DNA of 64,000 nucleotides, taken from Acidobacteriota bacterium. GTDB lineage: Bacteria; Acidobacteriota; Blastocatellia; Pyrinomonadales; Pyrinomonadaceae. Position numbers and translations under genes: made by a program. This document shows positions 7,082 to 14,931 of this stretch, one piece after another. A model generated the notes under the pieces. The model ran no database searches. It was given only the letters and a program-made list of their open reading frames with translations, and was not told the origin of the DNA. The DNA lies in the NCBI GenBank assembly GCA_025463135.1, contig JAOAPY010000001.1, positions 1 through 64,000 of the forward strand, in the 5' to 3' direction. The stretch's first letter is position 1. Each line of letters starts with the position of its first letter.

Positions 7082-9853
7082 TTACCGGGTACTGAGTTCA
7101 ACGATCGCGATTCCCCCGGGCGGAATGCTGACGGTGACCTTCCCTTGTTTGTTTACTTCGAGGCTCCGGTCATCGGTCCATTCGCGCGCGCTCTGAATAA
7201 TCTGACCACGCAGCGCTACTGTGGCTGTCACGACCGCCCGGCGGTCGACCTGGGCCATACCCTGTTGAGGCTTCATGACTCCATTATTATTGATTAGCGT
7301 TATAACCCAGCCGTGTTCGGTGCGGTTGATGAGGTGCTCGACATCTCCGTCCACGGCGACAGGTGTTGCCTCGGAAAAGACGTGTGCGAGTAAATGCGCG
7401 GCAAACGGCGTCACGCGTTCGTCTTCGCCCAAAAGGTCGGGCAGGGCCACAAACACCAGCTTGCCGCGTCCTACTTTGTTGACAGTCACCAGCGGATCGC
7501 CGGTCGGCACCGCCATTAGAACTTCACTGCCGCTGGTCGCGACTCGCTCGTAACGAAATATCTGGCCCGAGAGATCCTGTGGCGGCTCGCCCTGGGCCAG
7601 ACAGCGCGCGTTGTGAGCTTCATCCTTTACGCCAAGCAAGCGAACGCCTAAAAGTTCCGCACTCAGCCCTTTTATTTGCGCTGAATTCAGAACAACAACT
7701 CCGCCCTTGCGCACATAGTCGGTTAGTCTCTGGGTCCATTCTTTGGACCATTCGATAGTGCCTCCGACGACTAAGGCACGATAGGAGTTGAGAGCGTCCA
7801 GGGGTGAATTGTTCAAGGCGGGCTTCGCCGCGGCGTTGGTTGAGGCAGGCAGGATGCCTGCGGTCCCAGGCGCAACGATCACATCGAAGATGTCGCCGAA
7901 GGCGCTCGATACAAATGCCTGTCGATCGGCGGTGGCCGGCTCGCCTTCGAGGACTGTGCCGGGATAGTAGGCAACACCAAACAACTCGCGCAGCGCGCGA
8001 TCACTGCGATTAATCTGTGAGAGTTCGAACGGCCATTGCGGGTAGTCGGTCATCTCAAAGCCGTGTGCCGGATCAAGCAGAAAAGCTATCGGGGTATAAG
8101 GCGTGCCGCGATCCGGATGCTTCTCTGCAAAATTCATGAACTCGTGCGTTATGCGGCCCAGCGGATTCAGTTGAAATGGCTGATCGCCTGGTCCAGGCTT
8201 AAAAAACTGATCGAACCCCTGCTCAAGATAAATGGCTGACGCGCCCGACATGTAGTAGAGGTAGTAACTCTTTCGGTACCACGACAGCGATGGTCCCATG
8301 GTGGCGCCATAGCGTGAATGAAAGAAATTATCCGGGCCGGCAAAGTTCTGCGCTTTGGTAAAGGTGGTGGCGCTGTCGCCGAAATTCGGCGCGTGATAAT
8401 AGAGGAAAGCGCCGCCGTACTGTCGGGCGGCCCCGCGTGTAAAAGCAATGCGCATGGCCGTCATTGGCTGCACCGCCGCCGTCTCCATACCGATCAGGCG
8501 CACGCCCCAATCAGTCAATGCGTGCGCGAATGAAGTGCTGGAAGTGGATTGGGCGGGAATCATCTTGTCCCACATCGGACCAGTCTGGGTGTGAAATGTT
8601 TCAGCCCACTTGCGGGCGATTGCGTTCGTATAGAAAACTCGATGTGCTTCCAGTAACTGCCGGCGCGACATCTCCGGCGTAATCTTCAACTCCTGCGGCG
8701 CGTGGTCCCAGACGAACCCAACACTCTCTCCAGAGATCCAACCGAGAAACTGGTCACGCAACTCGCCCGTCAATAACTTGAATGCAGCCTGGCCGTCAGC
8801 GGGGGAAAACTCCGCCGCTCCATAGTTAATCAGCACCACAAAAGGAACATGCGTCTCGCGCAGATAGCGTAAGAAGTGGCTGCCCTCCTTCAGGTATTCC
8901 GGCAGGTTGTTAAGATAGATAACAGGCACAACCAGTTTCGAATCGAAGATGGGTACTTCGCGTGCACCACTATACTTCTTAACAAATTCTTCAATTGGTT
9001 CCGCGTTGAAGGGATAGACCGGGCGTTCCGCTGCAGGCTTGTCGTAAAGAGGCCAGAACTCCTTTGCGATATTCCAGGGCATGAGAAAGTCGCGACCGGC
9101 AACCTTCGGACGGCGCCAGGGTTCCGGCACCGAAGTCATCGTCTGCTCCTCAAGGAGGGGCAACAATGAAACATGCGAAGTGGTCCAATCGCGCAGATAG
9201 CGCATGGCGGCAAAATCAGGTTTGCTTCTTCCGGACGGCGTGAAGGTGAGATCGTTGGTGAGGAGCACACAATCGACGTGGCGACGGGCGCCGGCTGCTT
9301 TCTCGATTTCAATTGAAAGCCGAGCCGAGCCTTTATCCAACGTCGCGGCGGCTCCGTCCCAGGTGAAAGCCCAGCCCCAATACATGCTTATTTCATCATG
9401 AGGATCAACGACATCCTTGCTCCCGAATTCATGACGAAAGACTTCTTTGCCCTGTTGGGTGACCTTAATGGTGAAGCTCTCGCTCTGGTTGGCCCAATCC
9501 GCATAACGGACCCAAATCCTGTATTCGCCTCCGCGCGGTATCTCCAGGTCCTGATAGATTGTCGCTTTGGTTTCGTCGGCGCCGGCCGCGGCGGAATTCC
9601 ACTCGCTTTCACCGCCCTGCGTCCATTCGGCTGAAACACCTGGTCCATTCATGGCCCAGCCGGGTACTTTGGATTTAGGGAGATTGAGGTACCAGGGATT
9701 CAGCAGCGGTTCGTGAAGCGTGTCGGTCGAAAAGCCGCGCATGTTTTCGGCTTCATACCAGAGGTATTCCGGTTCGGTCCGGGTTTGCGCGAAGGCACTG
9801 GTACACGCGAGCAGGAAGAAAAAGATGGACCGAAATATCCGCAGATTTCCCAT
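7082..9853 (-). CDS. Large secreted carbohydrate-active-like protein with N-terminal CBM-type domain
   Basis: The 923-residue protein has a signal peptide ending AFA|Q at about residue 22. Residues 28-200 look like a CBM6/35-type beta sandwich (YLWYEAENMRG ... GGEYRIWVRYADW). The middle (about 250-600) contains TIM-barrel-like stretches rich in aromatic residues. Residues 690-800 resemble the amidotransferase-like (beta-galactosidase trimerisation) domain: NSYRALVVGGTIEWSKEW followed by DYVRKGGVVVLNSAQIKG. The C-terminus (from about 840) has a beta-sandwich look. This architecture suggests a glycoside hydrolase-like enzyme of the periplasm or surface; the substrate and catalytic residues cannot be named from sequence alone. 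Confidence 0.72.
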   Translation of the reverse strand: MGNLRIFRSIFFFLLACTSAFAQTRTEPEYLWYEAENMRGFSTDTLHEPLLNPWYLNLPKSKVPGWAMNGPGVSAEWTQGGESEWNSAAAGADETKATIYQDLEIPRGGEYRIWVRYADWANQSESFTIKVTQQGKEVFRHEFGSKDVVDPHDEISMYWGWAFTWDGAAATLDKGSARLSIEIEKAAGARRHVDCVLLTNDLTFTPSGRSKPDFAAMRYLRDWTTSHVSLLPLLEEQTMTSVPEPWRRPKVAGRDFLMPWNIAKEFWPLYDKPAAERPVYPFNAEPIEEFVKKYSGAREVPIFDSKLVVPVIYLNNLPEYLKEGSHFLRYLRETHVPFVVLINYGAAEFSPADGQAAFKLLTGELRDQFLGWISGESVGFVWDHAPQELKITPEMSRRQLLEAHRVFYTNAIARKWAETFHTQTGPMWDKMIPAQSTSSTSFAHALTDWGVRLIGMETAAVQPMTAMRIAFTRGAARQYGGAFLYYHAPNFGDSATTFTKAQNFAGPDNFFHSRYGATMGPSLSWYRKSYYLYYMSGASAIYLEQGFDQFFKPGPGDQPFQLNPLGRITHEFMNFAEKHPDRGTPYTPIAFLLDPAHGFEMTDYPQWPFELSQINRSDRALRELFGVAYYPGTVLEGEPATADRQAFVSSAFGDIFDVIVAPGTAGILPASTNAAAKPALNNSPLDALNSYRALVVGGTIEWSKEWTQRLTDYVRKGGVVVLNSAQIKGLSAELLGVRLLGVKDEAHNARCLAQGEPPQDLSGQIFRYERVATSGSEVLMAVPTGDPLVTVNKVGRGKLVFVALPDLLGEDERVTPFAAHLLAHVFSEATPVAVDGDVEHLINRTEHGWVITLINNNGVMKPQQGMAQVDRRAVVTATVALRGQIIQSAREWTDDRSLEVNKQGKVTVSIPPGGIAIVELSTR

Positions 9854-9956
9854 TCAGGTTACGGTCGCAACTATCAGAAAGAACTTTCCCGCAAAGGCAC
9901 AAAGACGCAATGGAAAAAAGCGATTAGCCCTCTTTGCGTCTTTTGGGAAAAGATTT

Positions 9957-10727
9957 TTATCCCAACGCGTCCAGACACTCAGCCAACGTGCGCCGGCGAC
10001 AGGTGAACATCGGTGTATCGCGCAGCGTAAACGAACTCGCTTTCGTTTCGCGCAGTTCCTGAACCAGGTCCAGAAAATCGGCTGGATAGTCCGTCTCAAA
10101 GGCCACCACAAACTCCTGATCATCAAGACCGAAAGAATAGGTCGTATGCAGCTTGACCGAGCGATATTTGGTTCCGATCCGGATATGTTCGTCCATCATC
10201 TCCTGTCGCTGTTCAGGAGACCGCGAATACCATTCGCGAGTTTTCACGAAGGGATAAACAAACAGGTAGTCTGACTTACCGGGCACAATGTGCAAACGAT
10301 CTTCGACGTGGTCAGGGTTGTCTTTGTCGATGTACATCGAGCGCTTGGTCATGGAAAGAAACGACTGGGTCGGCTCGAGGTACTTGGCCATTTCCGACTT
10401 GTTGATGGCGGCTGTCATCTCCTGAAAAGGCTCCAACTCGTACCCGATGCGCCAGATCATAAAGTCGGTGTTGGTGCGCAGACCGATGGTGGAATAGGTA
10501 TGAATCATCAACTGCGACCGAAACTCATCGACGGTAGTGAGGAATGCTTCCCTGCAACTCTGTCGCTCGCCTTCGGTAAGCAAGCGCCATTCTGGACGCG
10601 CGCGATAAAAAGTAAAGTTCACAAATTGGCGCGGCAACTTTGGTTTTGGGTCTTCGATCTCGGCTGTGTGGGGAGCCAGGCGCAGTGAGCCTCGCGCCAG
10701 GTTGCCGGTTTCTGTGTCAGTACTCAT
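9957..10727 (-). CDS. hemQ: HemQ / coproheme decarboxylase (chlorite dismutase family)
   Basis: The product (256 residues) belongs to the chlorite dismutase superfamily. The family marker segment VKLHTTYSFGLDDQEFVVAF is present with the proximal haem His at about residue 194. The upstream YPFVKTREWY motif contains the Tyr used by coproheme decarboxylases. The lack of a chlorate-reduction neighbourhood and the length favour HemQ, the last step of coproporphyrin-dependent haem synthesis. A lipoprotein cytochrome c is encoded divergently next to it, a plausible haem-using neighbour. Confidence 0.88.
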   Translation of the reverse strand: MSTDTETGNLARGSLRLAPHTAEIEDPKPKLPRQFVNFTFYRARPEWRLLTEGERQSCREAFLTTVDEFRSQLMIHTYSTIGLRTNTDFMIWRIGYELEPFQEMTAAINKSEMAKYLEPTQSFLSMTKRSMYIDKDNPDHVEDRLHIVPGKSDYLFVYPFVKTREWYSRSPEQRQEMMDEHIRIGTKYRSVKLHTTYSFGLDDQEFVVAFETDYPADFLDLVQELRETKASSFTLRDTPMFTCRRRTLAECLDALG

Positions 10728-10886
10728 GGATGGACCTCTGCAGCGTTTCTTTTGGAATTGTACTAGTCGGGTTTGCGGCTCGGATTTTATCGAGCAATCC
10801 GTGGTTCGAGTGCGAGTTTATTCTGCGGTGTTCCGTGTTGGATTGCAACCGAGCAGCGTTGTTGCAACGCAAAGCGCAAAAGTGGC

Positions 10887-10937
10887 CCGGGCCTACCGCC
10901 CGTGAATCACGCGCAAGATGCACGTGCCACCTACCAT
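10887..10937. repeat. Degenerate copy of the GGCACGGGCGTCCCGCCCGTG repeat
   Basis: The text GGGCCTACCGCCCGTGAATCACGCGCAAGATGCACGTGCCAC is a diverged copy of the palindromic unit seen intact at 14319-14476, 51311-51500 and 51766-51965. It sits just upstream of the cytochrome gene. Confidence 0.6.
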
Positions 10938-10975
10938 GCTATACTCACGTTTATTTTTCACCGGGAGAATAACTG

Positions 10976-11401
10976 ATGAGCTTATCCAGGTTAGCTATTG
11001 TCGCTATTGCGGGCGGCATGCTGCTTACGGCTTGCGCCGGCAACACTGAAATAGTCACGACGGTGAGACCAAGCCCGACACAAGCGCCCGCCGCGGCCAG
11101 TCCCACTCCGGACGAGTTTGCGATCGTGCGTGCCAGTTACGCGAAAGACTGCGCGGTTTGTCATGGTGACACCGGCGAGGGCAAGACTGCTGTCATTGAA
11201 GGCAAGAAGATCAAAGCGCCTTCGCTGCGCACCGGGCACGCCCTGAACCATTCCGACGCGGACTTCGTCAAACAGATCGCGAAAGGCGGCGACGGGATGC
11301 CCGCTTTTGAAAAGAAGCTGACGCCTAAGGACATCGACGGCATGGTTCATTTCATCCGCAAAGAGTTTCAGGCCGGGAATCAGCCGGCGGCCAAGCCCTG
11401 A
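10976..11401 (+). CDS. Lipoprotein class I cytochrome c
   Basis: The 141-residue protein starts with a lipoprotein signal (LLTAC lipobox, Cys near residue 20), then a Pro/Thr-rich linker. A single haem site CAVCH lies near residue 60 and the distal Met is probably in GGDGMPAF. It is a membrane-anchored, outward-facing monohaem electron carrier. GGGAG is placed 8 bases before the ATG, and a TATACT -10-like hexamer lies about 28 bases upstream of the ATG. Divergent from hemQ. Confidence 0.9.
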   Translation: MSLSRLAIVAIAGGMLLTACAGNTEIVTTVRPSPTQAPAAASPTPDEFAIVRASYAKDCAVCHGDTGEGKTAVIEGKKIKAPSLRTGHALNHSDADFVKQIAKGGDGMPAFEKKLTPKDIDGMVHFIRKEFQAGNQPAAKP

Positions 11402-11513
11402 AAGAACTACTTTGTTCTTAGCACTTTGTTCGTTGCTCCGCATTCCAATGGTGCAGCTTGCCTTGAGCATAGAATCAAAGTACAAAGAACAAAGGACAGA
11501 GCTCCCTTTGTGT

Positions 11514-11590
11514 GCACCCGTAGCTCAGTTGGATAGAGCGTCTGACTTCGGATCAGAAGGTCGCAGGTTCGAGCCCTGCTGGGTGCACCA
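11514..11590 (+). tRNA. tRNA-Arg (anticodon UCG)
   Basis: Acceptor arms GCACCCG and TGGGTGC, D arm GCTC/GAGC, anticodon stem TCTGA/TCAGA around loop CTTCGGA (anticodon TCG, decoding CGA), T arm GCAGG-TTCGAGC-CCTGC, and encoded CCA at 11588-11590. Confidence 0.96.
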
Positions 11591-11637
11591 ATAACTTTTG
11601 ATATCAACTGTACCGTTTAGAGAGCGCACGTGGGGGT

Positions 11638-11738
11638 AGTGGGTCAGTTTCGCAGCAAATGTCCGACAAACTTTAGTTTGTCGCGGCGTTACGACAAGCT
11701 AAAGCTCATCGGACATCAAACTGACCCACTACCCACTT
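11638..11738. repeat. TGTCCGACAAACTTTAGTTTGTCG palindromic element
   Basis: A roughly 100-base element with outer inverted ends (GTGGGTCAGTTT ... AAACTGACCCAC) and inner palindromes (GACAAACTTTAGTTTGTC; GACAAGCTAAAGC). A near-identical copy lies at 55993-56085, and related copies at 20689-20806, 39507-39592, 45347-45420 and 60720-60745. Confidence 0.88.
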
Positions 11739-12130
11739 GTGCGCCAACCTCTGTTAATAGGTCCAATCGCAAGACGAATCGGGGCTGCGGCAGGCGGACA
11801 AGTCCGCTTCAAAGCGTATGGGTTTGAGGTCTCCGCGGACGACTGGCGTATTCCAATTGGGACCTGAAAGGCCAATCCCACCTTGCTATTACCCAGCTAT
11901 TAGTGCATAGTGGGCCACAGTTAATCCTTCTCTCGCGCATCGACGGTGATGCGCTCCGCGCAAAAAGATAGTTGGCGCTGGCGTTTTGGATGGTTCGAGA
12001 GCAGGCTGATTCTCAACTTCAGAAGCGCTCCTGTGAGCACCCGAACCCGGTCCTTCGCTGACTACCGTTACTTCGAAGCCAGTCCGATTCGCAGCTTCTT
12101 TCATTCCCAATACGGGAAAGGTACCTCTAC
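11739..12130. other. Leader region of the RRM protein gene
   Basis: No gene is evident. The stretch holds a GGCGGACAAGTCCGCTT palindrome at 11797-11813 (family seen again near 56332 and 62385) and a long leader ending in GGGAAAGG shortly before the RRM protein's ATG. Cold-responsive genes of this type often have long structured leaders; that role is only inferred here. Confidence 0.4.
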
Positions 12131-12535
12131 ATGTCCATGAAACTTTACGTAGGAAATCTCTCGTTCCAGACCTCCAGCGAGGATTTGCAGCAACTTTTTT
12201 CGGCAGCCGGCACGGTTGAATCAGCGAGCGTCGTTGAAGATCGTGACACAGGCCGTTCACGCGGCTTTGGCTTTGTCGAAATGTCCAGCAAAGAAGAGGG
12301 CGAAGCAGCGATCGCGCAATTCAATGGCAAGGAAGTCAACGGCCGCGCACTAAACGTCAACGAAGCCAAGCCCCGCGAAAATCGGGGCGGCGGCGGTGGT
12401 GGCCGAGGCGGATTCGGCGGCAACCGTGGTGGATTCGGTGGTAATCGCAGCGGCGGCGGCGGCGGCGGTGGTCGCAGCGGCGGCGGTTACGGCGGCGGCG
12501 GCGGCGGCGGTGGTAACCGCGAGCCACGCTGGTAA
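12131..12535 (+). CDS. Glycine-rich RRM RNA-binding protein
   Basis: The first 80 residues form one RNA-recognition motif with RNP2 (LYVGNLSF) and RNP1 (RGFGFVEM) intact. The remaining ~50 residues are almost only Gly, Arg, Asn and Ser (RGG-like), as in the cold-inducible Rbp proteins of cyanobacteria and plants. It should bind single-stranded RNA in the cytoplasm. Its neighbours downstream on the same strand are a DEAD-box helicase and IF-1, suggesting an RNA-chaperone/translation cluster. The GGAAAGG site stands 10 bases before the ATG. Confidence 0.94.
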   Translation: MSMKLYVGNLSFQTSSEDLQQLFSAAGTVESASVVEDRDTGRSRGFGFVEMSSKEEGEAAIAQFNGKEVNGRALNVNEAKPRENRGGGGGGRGGFGGNRGGFGGNRSGGGGGGGRSGGGYGGGGGGGGNREPRW

Positions 12536-12742
12536 TACCCTTTAAGCCCGAGAAGCTCCTGGCTGACTGTTTGTTGGTCAGGAGCACTCCCTCCATTCAG
12601 TGGTTCGTCCCCACATCTGGGCAAGCAACCACTAAATAATTGCAAATAGCAATTAATCGATATTGGCCTCACGGCTCGTGTTCTGTGTGAACACTACAAA
12701 GCGACGCTTTGAGTAAAGACTCGGCGTCACACTAAGGATCTT

Positions 12743-13963
12743 ATGAATTTTTCTGAACTGGGATTGGCCCCCGCGCAAGTGCGCAGTTGCGAATCTCTTG
12801 GATACACTGAACCAACACCAATTCAACAGAAAGCAATTCCTGTTGTCCTCCGCGGCGAGGACTTGATTGGTTGTGCCGAAACCGGCACTGGCAAGACTGC
12901 CGCATTTTTTCTTCCCATCATTCAAAGACTCACTGAGTCGTCGAAACCGGGAGTGCGCGTGCTTGTGCTTGCGCCCACTCGTGAATTGGCCCTCCAGATC
13001 GAGCAGATGTATGGTGAGCTTAACCCGGTCAAGCGCAATCGTTGTGTGGCCATCATCGGCGGCGCAAGTGCCAGCCGGCAAGTCGACGGTCTGCGCAAGC
13101 ATCCGAGCGTGGTGATTGCCACCCCCGGACGTTTACTCGACCTGATGGAGCGACGCTCTGTCGACCTTTCATTCGTGGAAGTGCTGGTCCTGGACGAAGC
13201 TGACCGCATGCTCGATATGGGTTTTCTACCCGCAATTCGACGCGTGCTCTCGGCTTTACCAACTAACCGCCAGACCTTACTCTTTTCGGCAACCATGTCC
13301 CCGGAAATTGAACGACTGGCGCGCACCACCATGCGTCAACCAAAGATGATCGAAGTCAGTCCCCGCGGACAGGCGGCGATGATGGTCGAGCAGACAGCGT
13401 ATGCAGTCGCGGCGGAATCGAAAACCGCGTTGCTGCTTGATTTGCTGGAACGCGAACGCTTTGAAAGAGTGCTGGTGTTTACCCGCACACGTCGCGGCGC
13501 CGAACGTCTTTCGCACATTCTGGAAGCGCGCGACCACAAGGTTAATCGCATACACGCCGATCGCTCGCAATCACAACGCGAGTCGGCGCTGCGTGGCTTT
13601 CGCGACGGCCGCACACGCGTGTTGGTGGCGACCGATATCGCGGCCCGTGGGTTGGACGTGGACCTGGTCTCGCATGTGATCAATTATGACGTGCCCTCGG
13701 CGCCGGAAGATTACGTGCATCGCATTGGTCGTACGGGTCGTGCGGGCAACAGCGGCAAAGCGATTACCATCGTAACGCCGGTTGATGAACTTTCGATGCG
13801 AGCCATCGAACGCCTGACGGGACAAAACGTAAAACGTGTCGTACCGGCGGGATTTGGCGGCGCGCAGAGGAGCGAAGGCAGCAACAAGAAGCCGGCGGGA
13901 TCTATGCCGCGTTCGAATGGCGCCTTTACACGCTCCTTTCGTCCCCGTCGCGCGAGTAGATAA
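12743..13963 (+). CDS. rhlE: RhlE-like DEAD-box ATP-dependent RNA helicase
   Basis: The 406-residue protein has every helicase motif in order: Q motif (GYTEPTPIQ), Walker A (AETGTGKT), PTRELALQI, TPGRL, DEAD (VLDEADRMLDMGF), SAT (LFSATM), then in domain 2 LVFTRTRRGAE, ATDIAARGLDV and HRIGRTGRAG. A short basic tail follows (RPRRASR). It unwinds RNA duplexes, probably for ribosome assembly or mRNA turnover at low temperature. The roughly 200-base leader between it and the RRM gene shows no obvious terminator with a U tract, so co-transcription is possible. Confidence 0.95.
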   Translation: MNFSELGLAPAQVRSCESLGYTEPTPIQQKAIPVVLRGEDLIGCAETGTGKTAAFFLPIIQRLTESSKPGVRVLVLAPTRELALQIEQMYGELNPVKRNRCVAIIGGASASRQVDGLRKHPSVVIATPGRLLDLMERRSVDLSFVEVLVLDEADRMLDMGFLPAIRRVLSALPTNRQTLLFSATMSPEIERLARTTMRQPKMIEVSPRGQAAMMVEQTAYAVAAESKTALLLDLLERERFERVLVFTRTRRGAERLSHILEARDHKVNRIHADRSQSQRESALRGFRDGRTRVLVATDIAARGLDVDLVSHVINYDVPSAPEDYVHRIGRTGRAGNSGKAITIVTPVDELSMRAIERLTGQNVKRVVPAGFGGAQRSEGSNKKPAGSMPRSNGAFTRSFRPRRASR

Positions 13964-13970
13964 CTTCCTG

Positions 13971-14063
13971 TCAGGACCACCTGCGGTAGCGGGTGGGCAA
14001 TGGTTTCGTTCGGGCCGTGTACCCAACAAGAGGAACCCACCCGCTACCGCAGGTGGTTCTGAC
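13971..14063. repeat. Long inverted repeat between helicase and infA
   Basis: TCAGGACCACCTGCGGTAGC...GGGTGG at 13971-13997 is the reverse complement of CCACCCGCTACCGCAGGTGG...TTCTGA at 14036-14062 with a single mismatch region and a ~38-base loop. It could act as a terminator/attenuator-like RNA structure or be a mobile palindromic element. Confidence 0.85.
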
Positions 14064-14088
14064 TGCTTCCATTTGAAGGAGAACTTGA

Positions 14089-14310
14089 TTGTCTAAAGAT
14101 GATTTAATTCCAGCCGAGGGCACCATAATCGACAAGCAGCCCAACGCCTTCTTTAAAGTCCAACTGGATGGTAGCGAGCACGTCGTGCTCGCGGCTATCT
14201 CAGGCAAGATGCGCAAACACCGCATACGAATTTTGGTCGGCGACCGCGTCAGCGTGGAAATGTCGCCCTATGATTTGTCGCGGGGCCGCATTACTTACCG
14301 GTTCAAATAG
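14089..14310 (+). CDS. infA: Translation initiation factor IF-1
   Basis: IF-1 binds the ribosomal A site with IF-2 and IF-3 during initiation. The 73-residue S1-type OB fold is complete: [48 protein letters not shown]. The start is TTG at 14089, supported by GAAGGAG ending 7 bases upstream. This copy lies outside any ribosomal-protein operon and follows an RRM protein and a DEAD-box helicase, so it may be an accessory, stress-linked copy; whether a second infA exists cannot be seen here. Confidence 0.95.
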   Translation: MSKDDLIPAEGTIIDKQPNAFFKVQLDGSEHVVLAAISGKMRKHRIRILVGDRVSVEMSPYDLSRGRITYRFK

Positions 14311-14318
14311 AACACCGG

Positions 14319-14476
14319 TGGCACGGGCGTCCCGCCCGTGGTTCTCCGCAAGAGGCAATCCCTCCACTCGAAACACGCGCAGGATGCGCGTGCCACGCAC
14401 TCCCCGCCCGTGGTCCTCTGCCAAAGACAATTCACTCGAAACACGCGCAGGATGCGCGTGCCACGCACTCCCCGCT
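14319..14476. repeat. GGCACGGGCGTCCCGCCCGTG / CGCGCAGGATGCGCGTGCCAC repeat array
   Basis: One palindromic GTGGCACGGGCGTCCCGCCCGTG unit is followed by two copies of a ~70-base segment ending ACACGCGCAGGATGCGCGTGCCACGCACTCCCCGC. The units resemble the arrays around 51311-51965. Confidence 0.85.
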
Positions 14477-14519
14477 CAGCTTGCCCTTCTCCATCGCCTT
14501 GGATGAAGATATTCCTGCC

Positions 14520-14711
14520 ATGGCCATCAAAGTGTCCTATCCCGATGGATCAACCGAGATCATTCCCGGTGCGACCGTTGTCGATCAGCAAAATTTCCAT
14601 GAAGGCATGTATGACTTTTATGATGAAGGCGGCGTGTTGCTGAAACAGATCGGCATGGGTACAGGAATTCACTGGGAGTTGATTGCCGAACCCGAGGCCG
14701 ACACAAACTAA
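14520..14711 (+). CDS. Small conserved-looking acidic protein, unknown function
   Basis: A 63-residue product starting at ATG 14520 reads MAIKVSYPDGSTEIIPGA and continues with a compact acidic sequence ending ELIAEPEADTN. An upstream in-frame start at 14481 exists but would translate part of the repeat array, so the internal ATG is preferred. No family is recognised; the beta-strand pattern and the length suggest a small single-domain fold. It is followed by a short spacer and convergent citrate synthase. Confidence 0.6.
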   Translation: MAIKVSYPDGSTEIIPGATVVDQQNFHEGMYDFYDEGGVLLKQIGMGTGIHWELIAEPEADTN

Positions 14712-14931
14712 GCTCCAGATCAAACGGTGGAAAGCTGTACGTCGCCATGAAGCGCAGCTGGAAAAGAACTGCCGTCCGTGCGATTTAAGCTGCCGGCCGG
14801 TACAGAGACAGGCGCTCCTGCATTGGGCCTACGATTCGCGCAGGATTTGATGTACTGCAGGCTGCCGGCCTTGCGGCCTTTACCACCAAGGCACGTTAAT
14901 GATCCGCAACAGGCTGGCAGCCTGTTGTAAG

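Noticed and set aside
12555-12585. GCTCCTG...CAGGAGC hairpin after the RRM gene as a terminator
   Set aside because: The stem is short, has a mismatch and is not followed by a U run.
14319-14476. CRISPR array in the repeat-rich patches at 14.3 and 51-52 kb
   Set aside because: Units are palindromic, unequal, with no unique spacers of constant size and no cas genes nearby.
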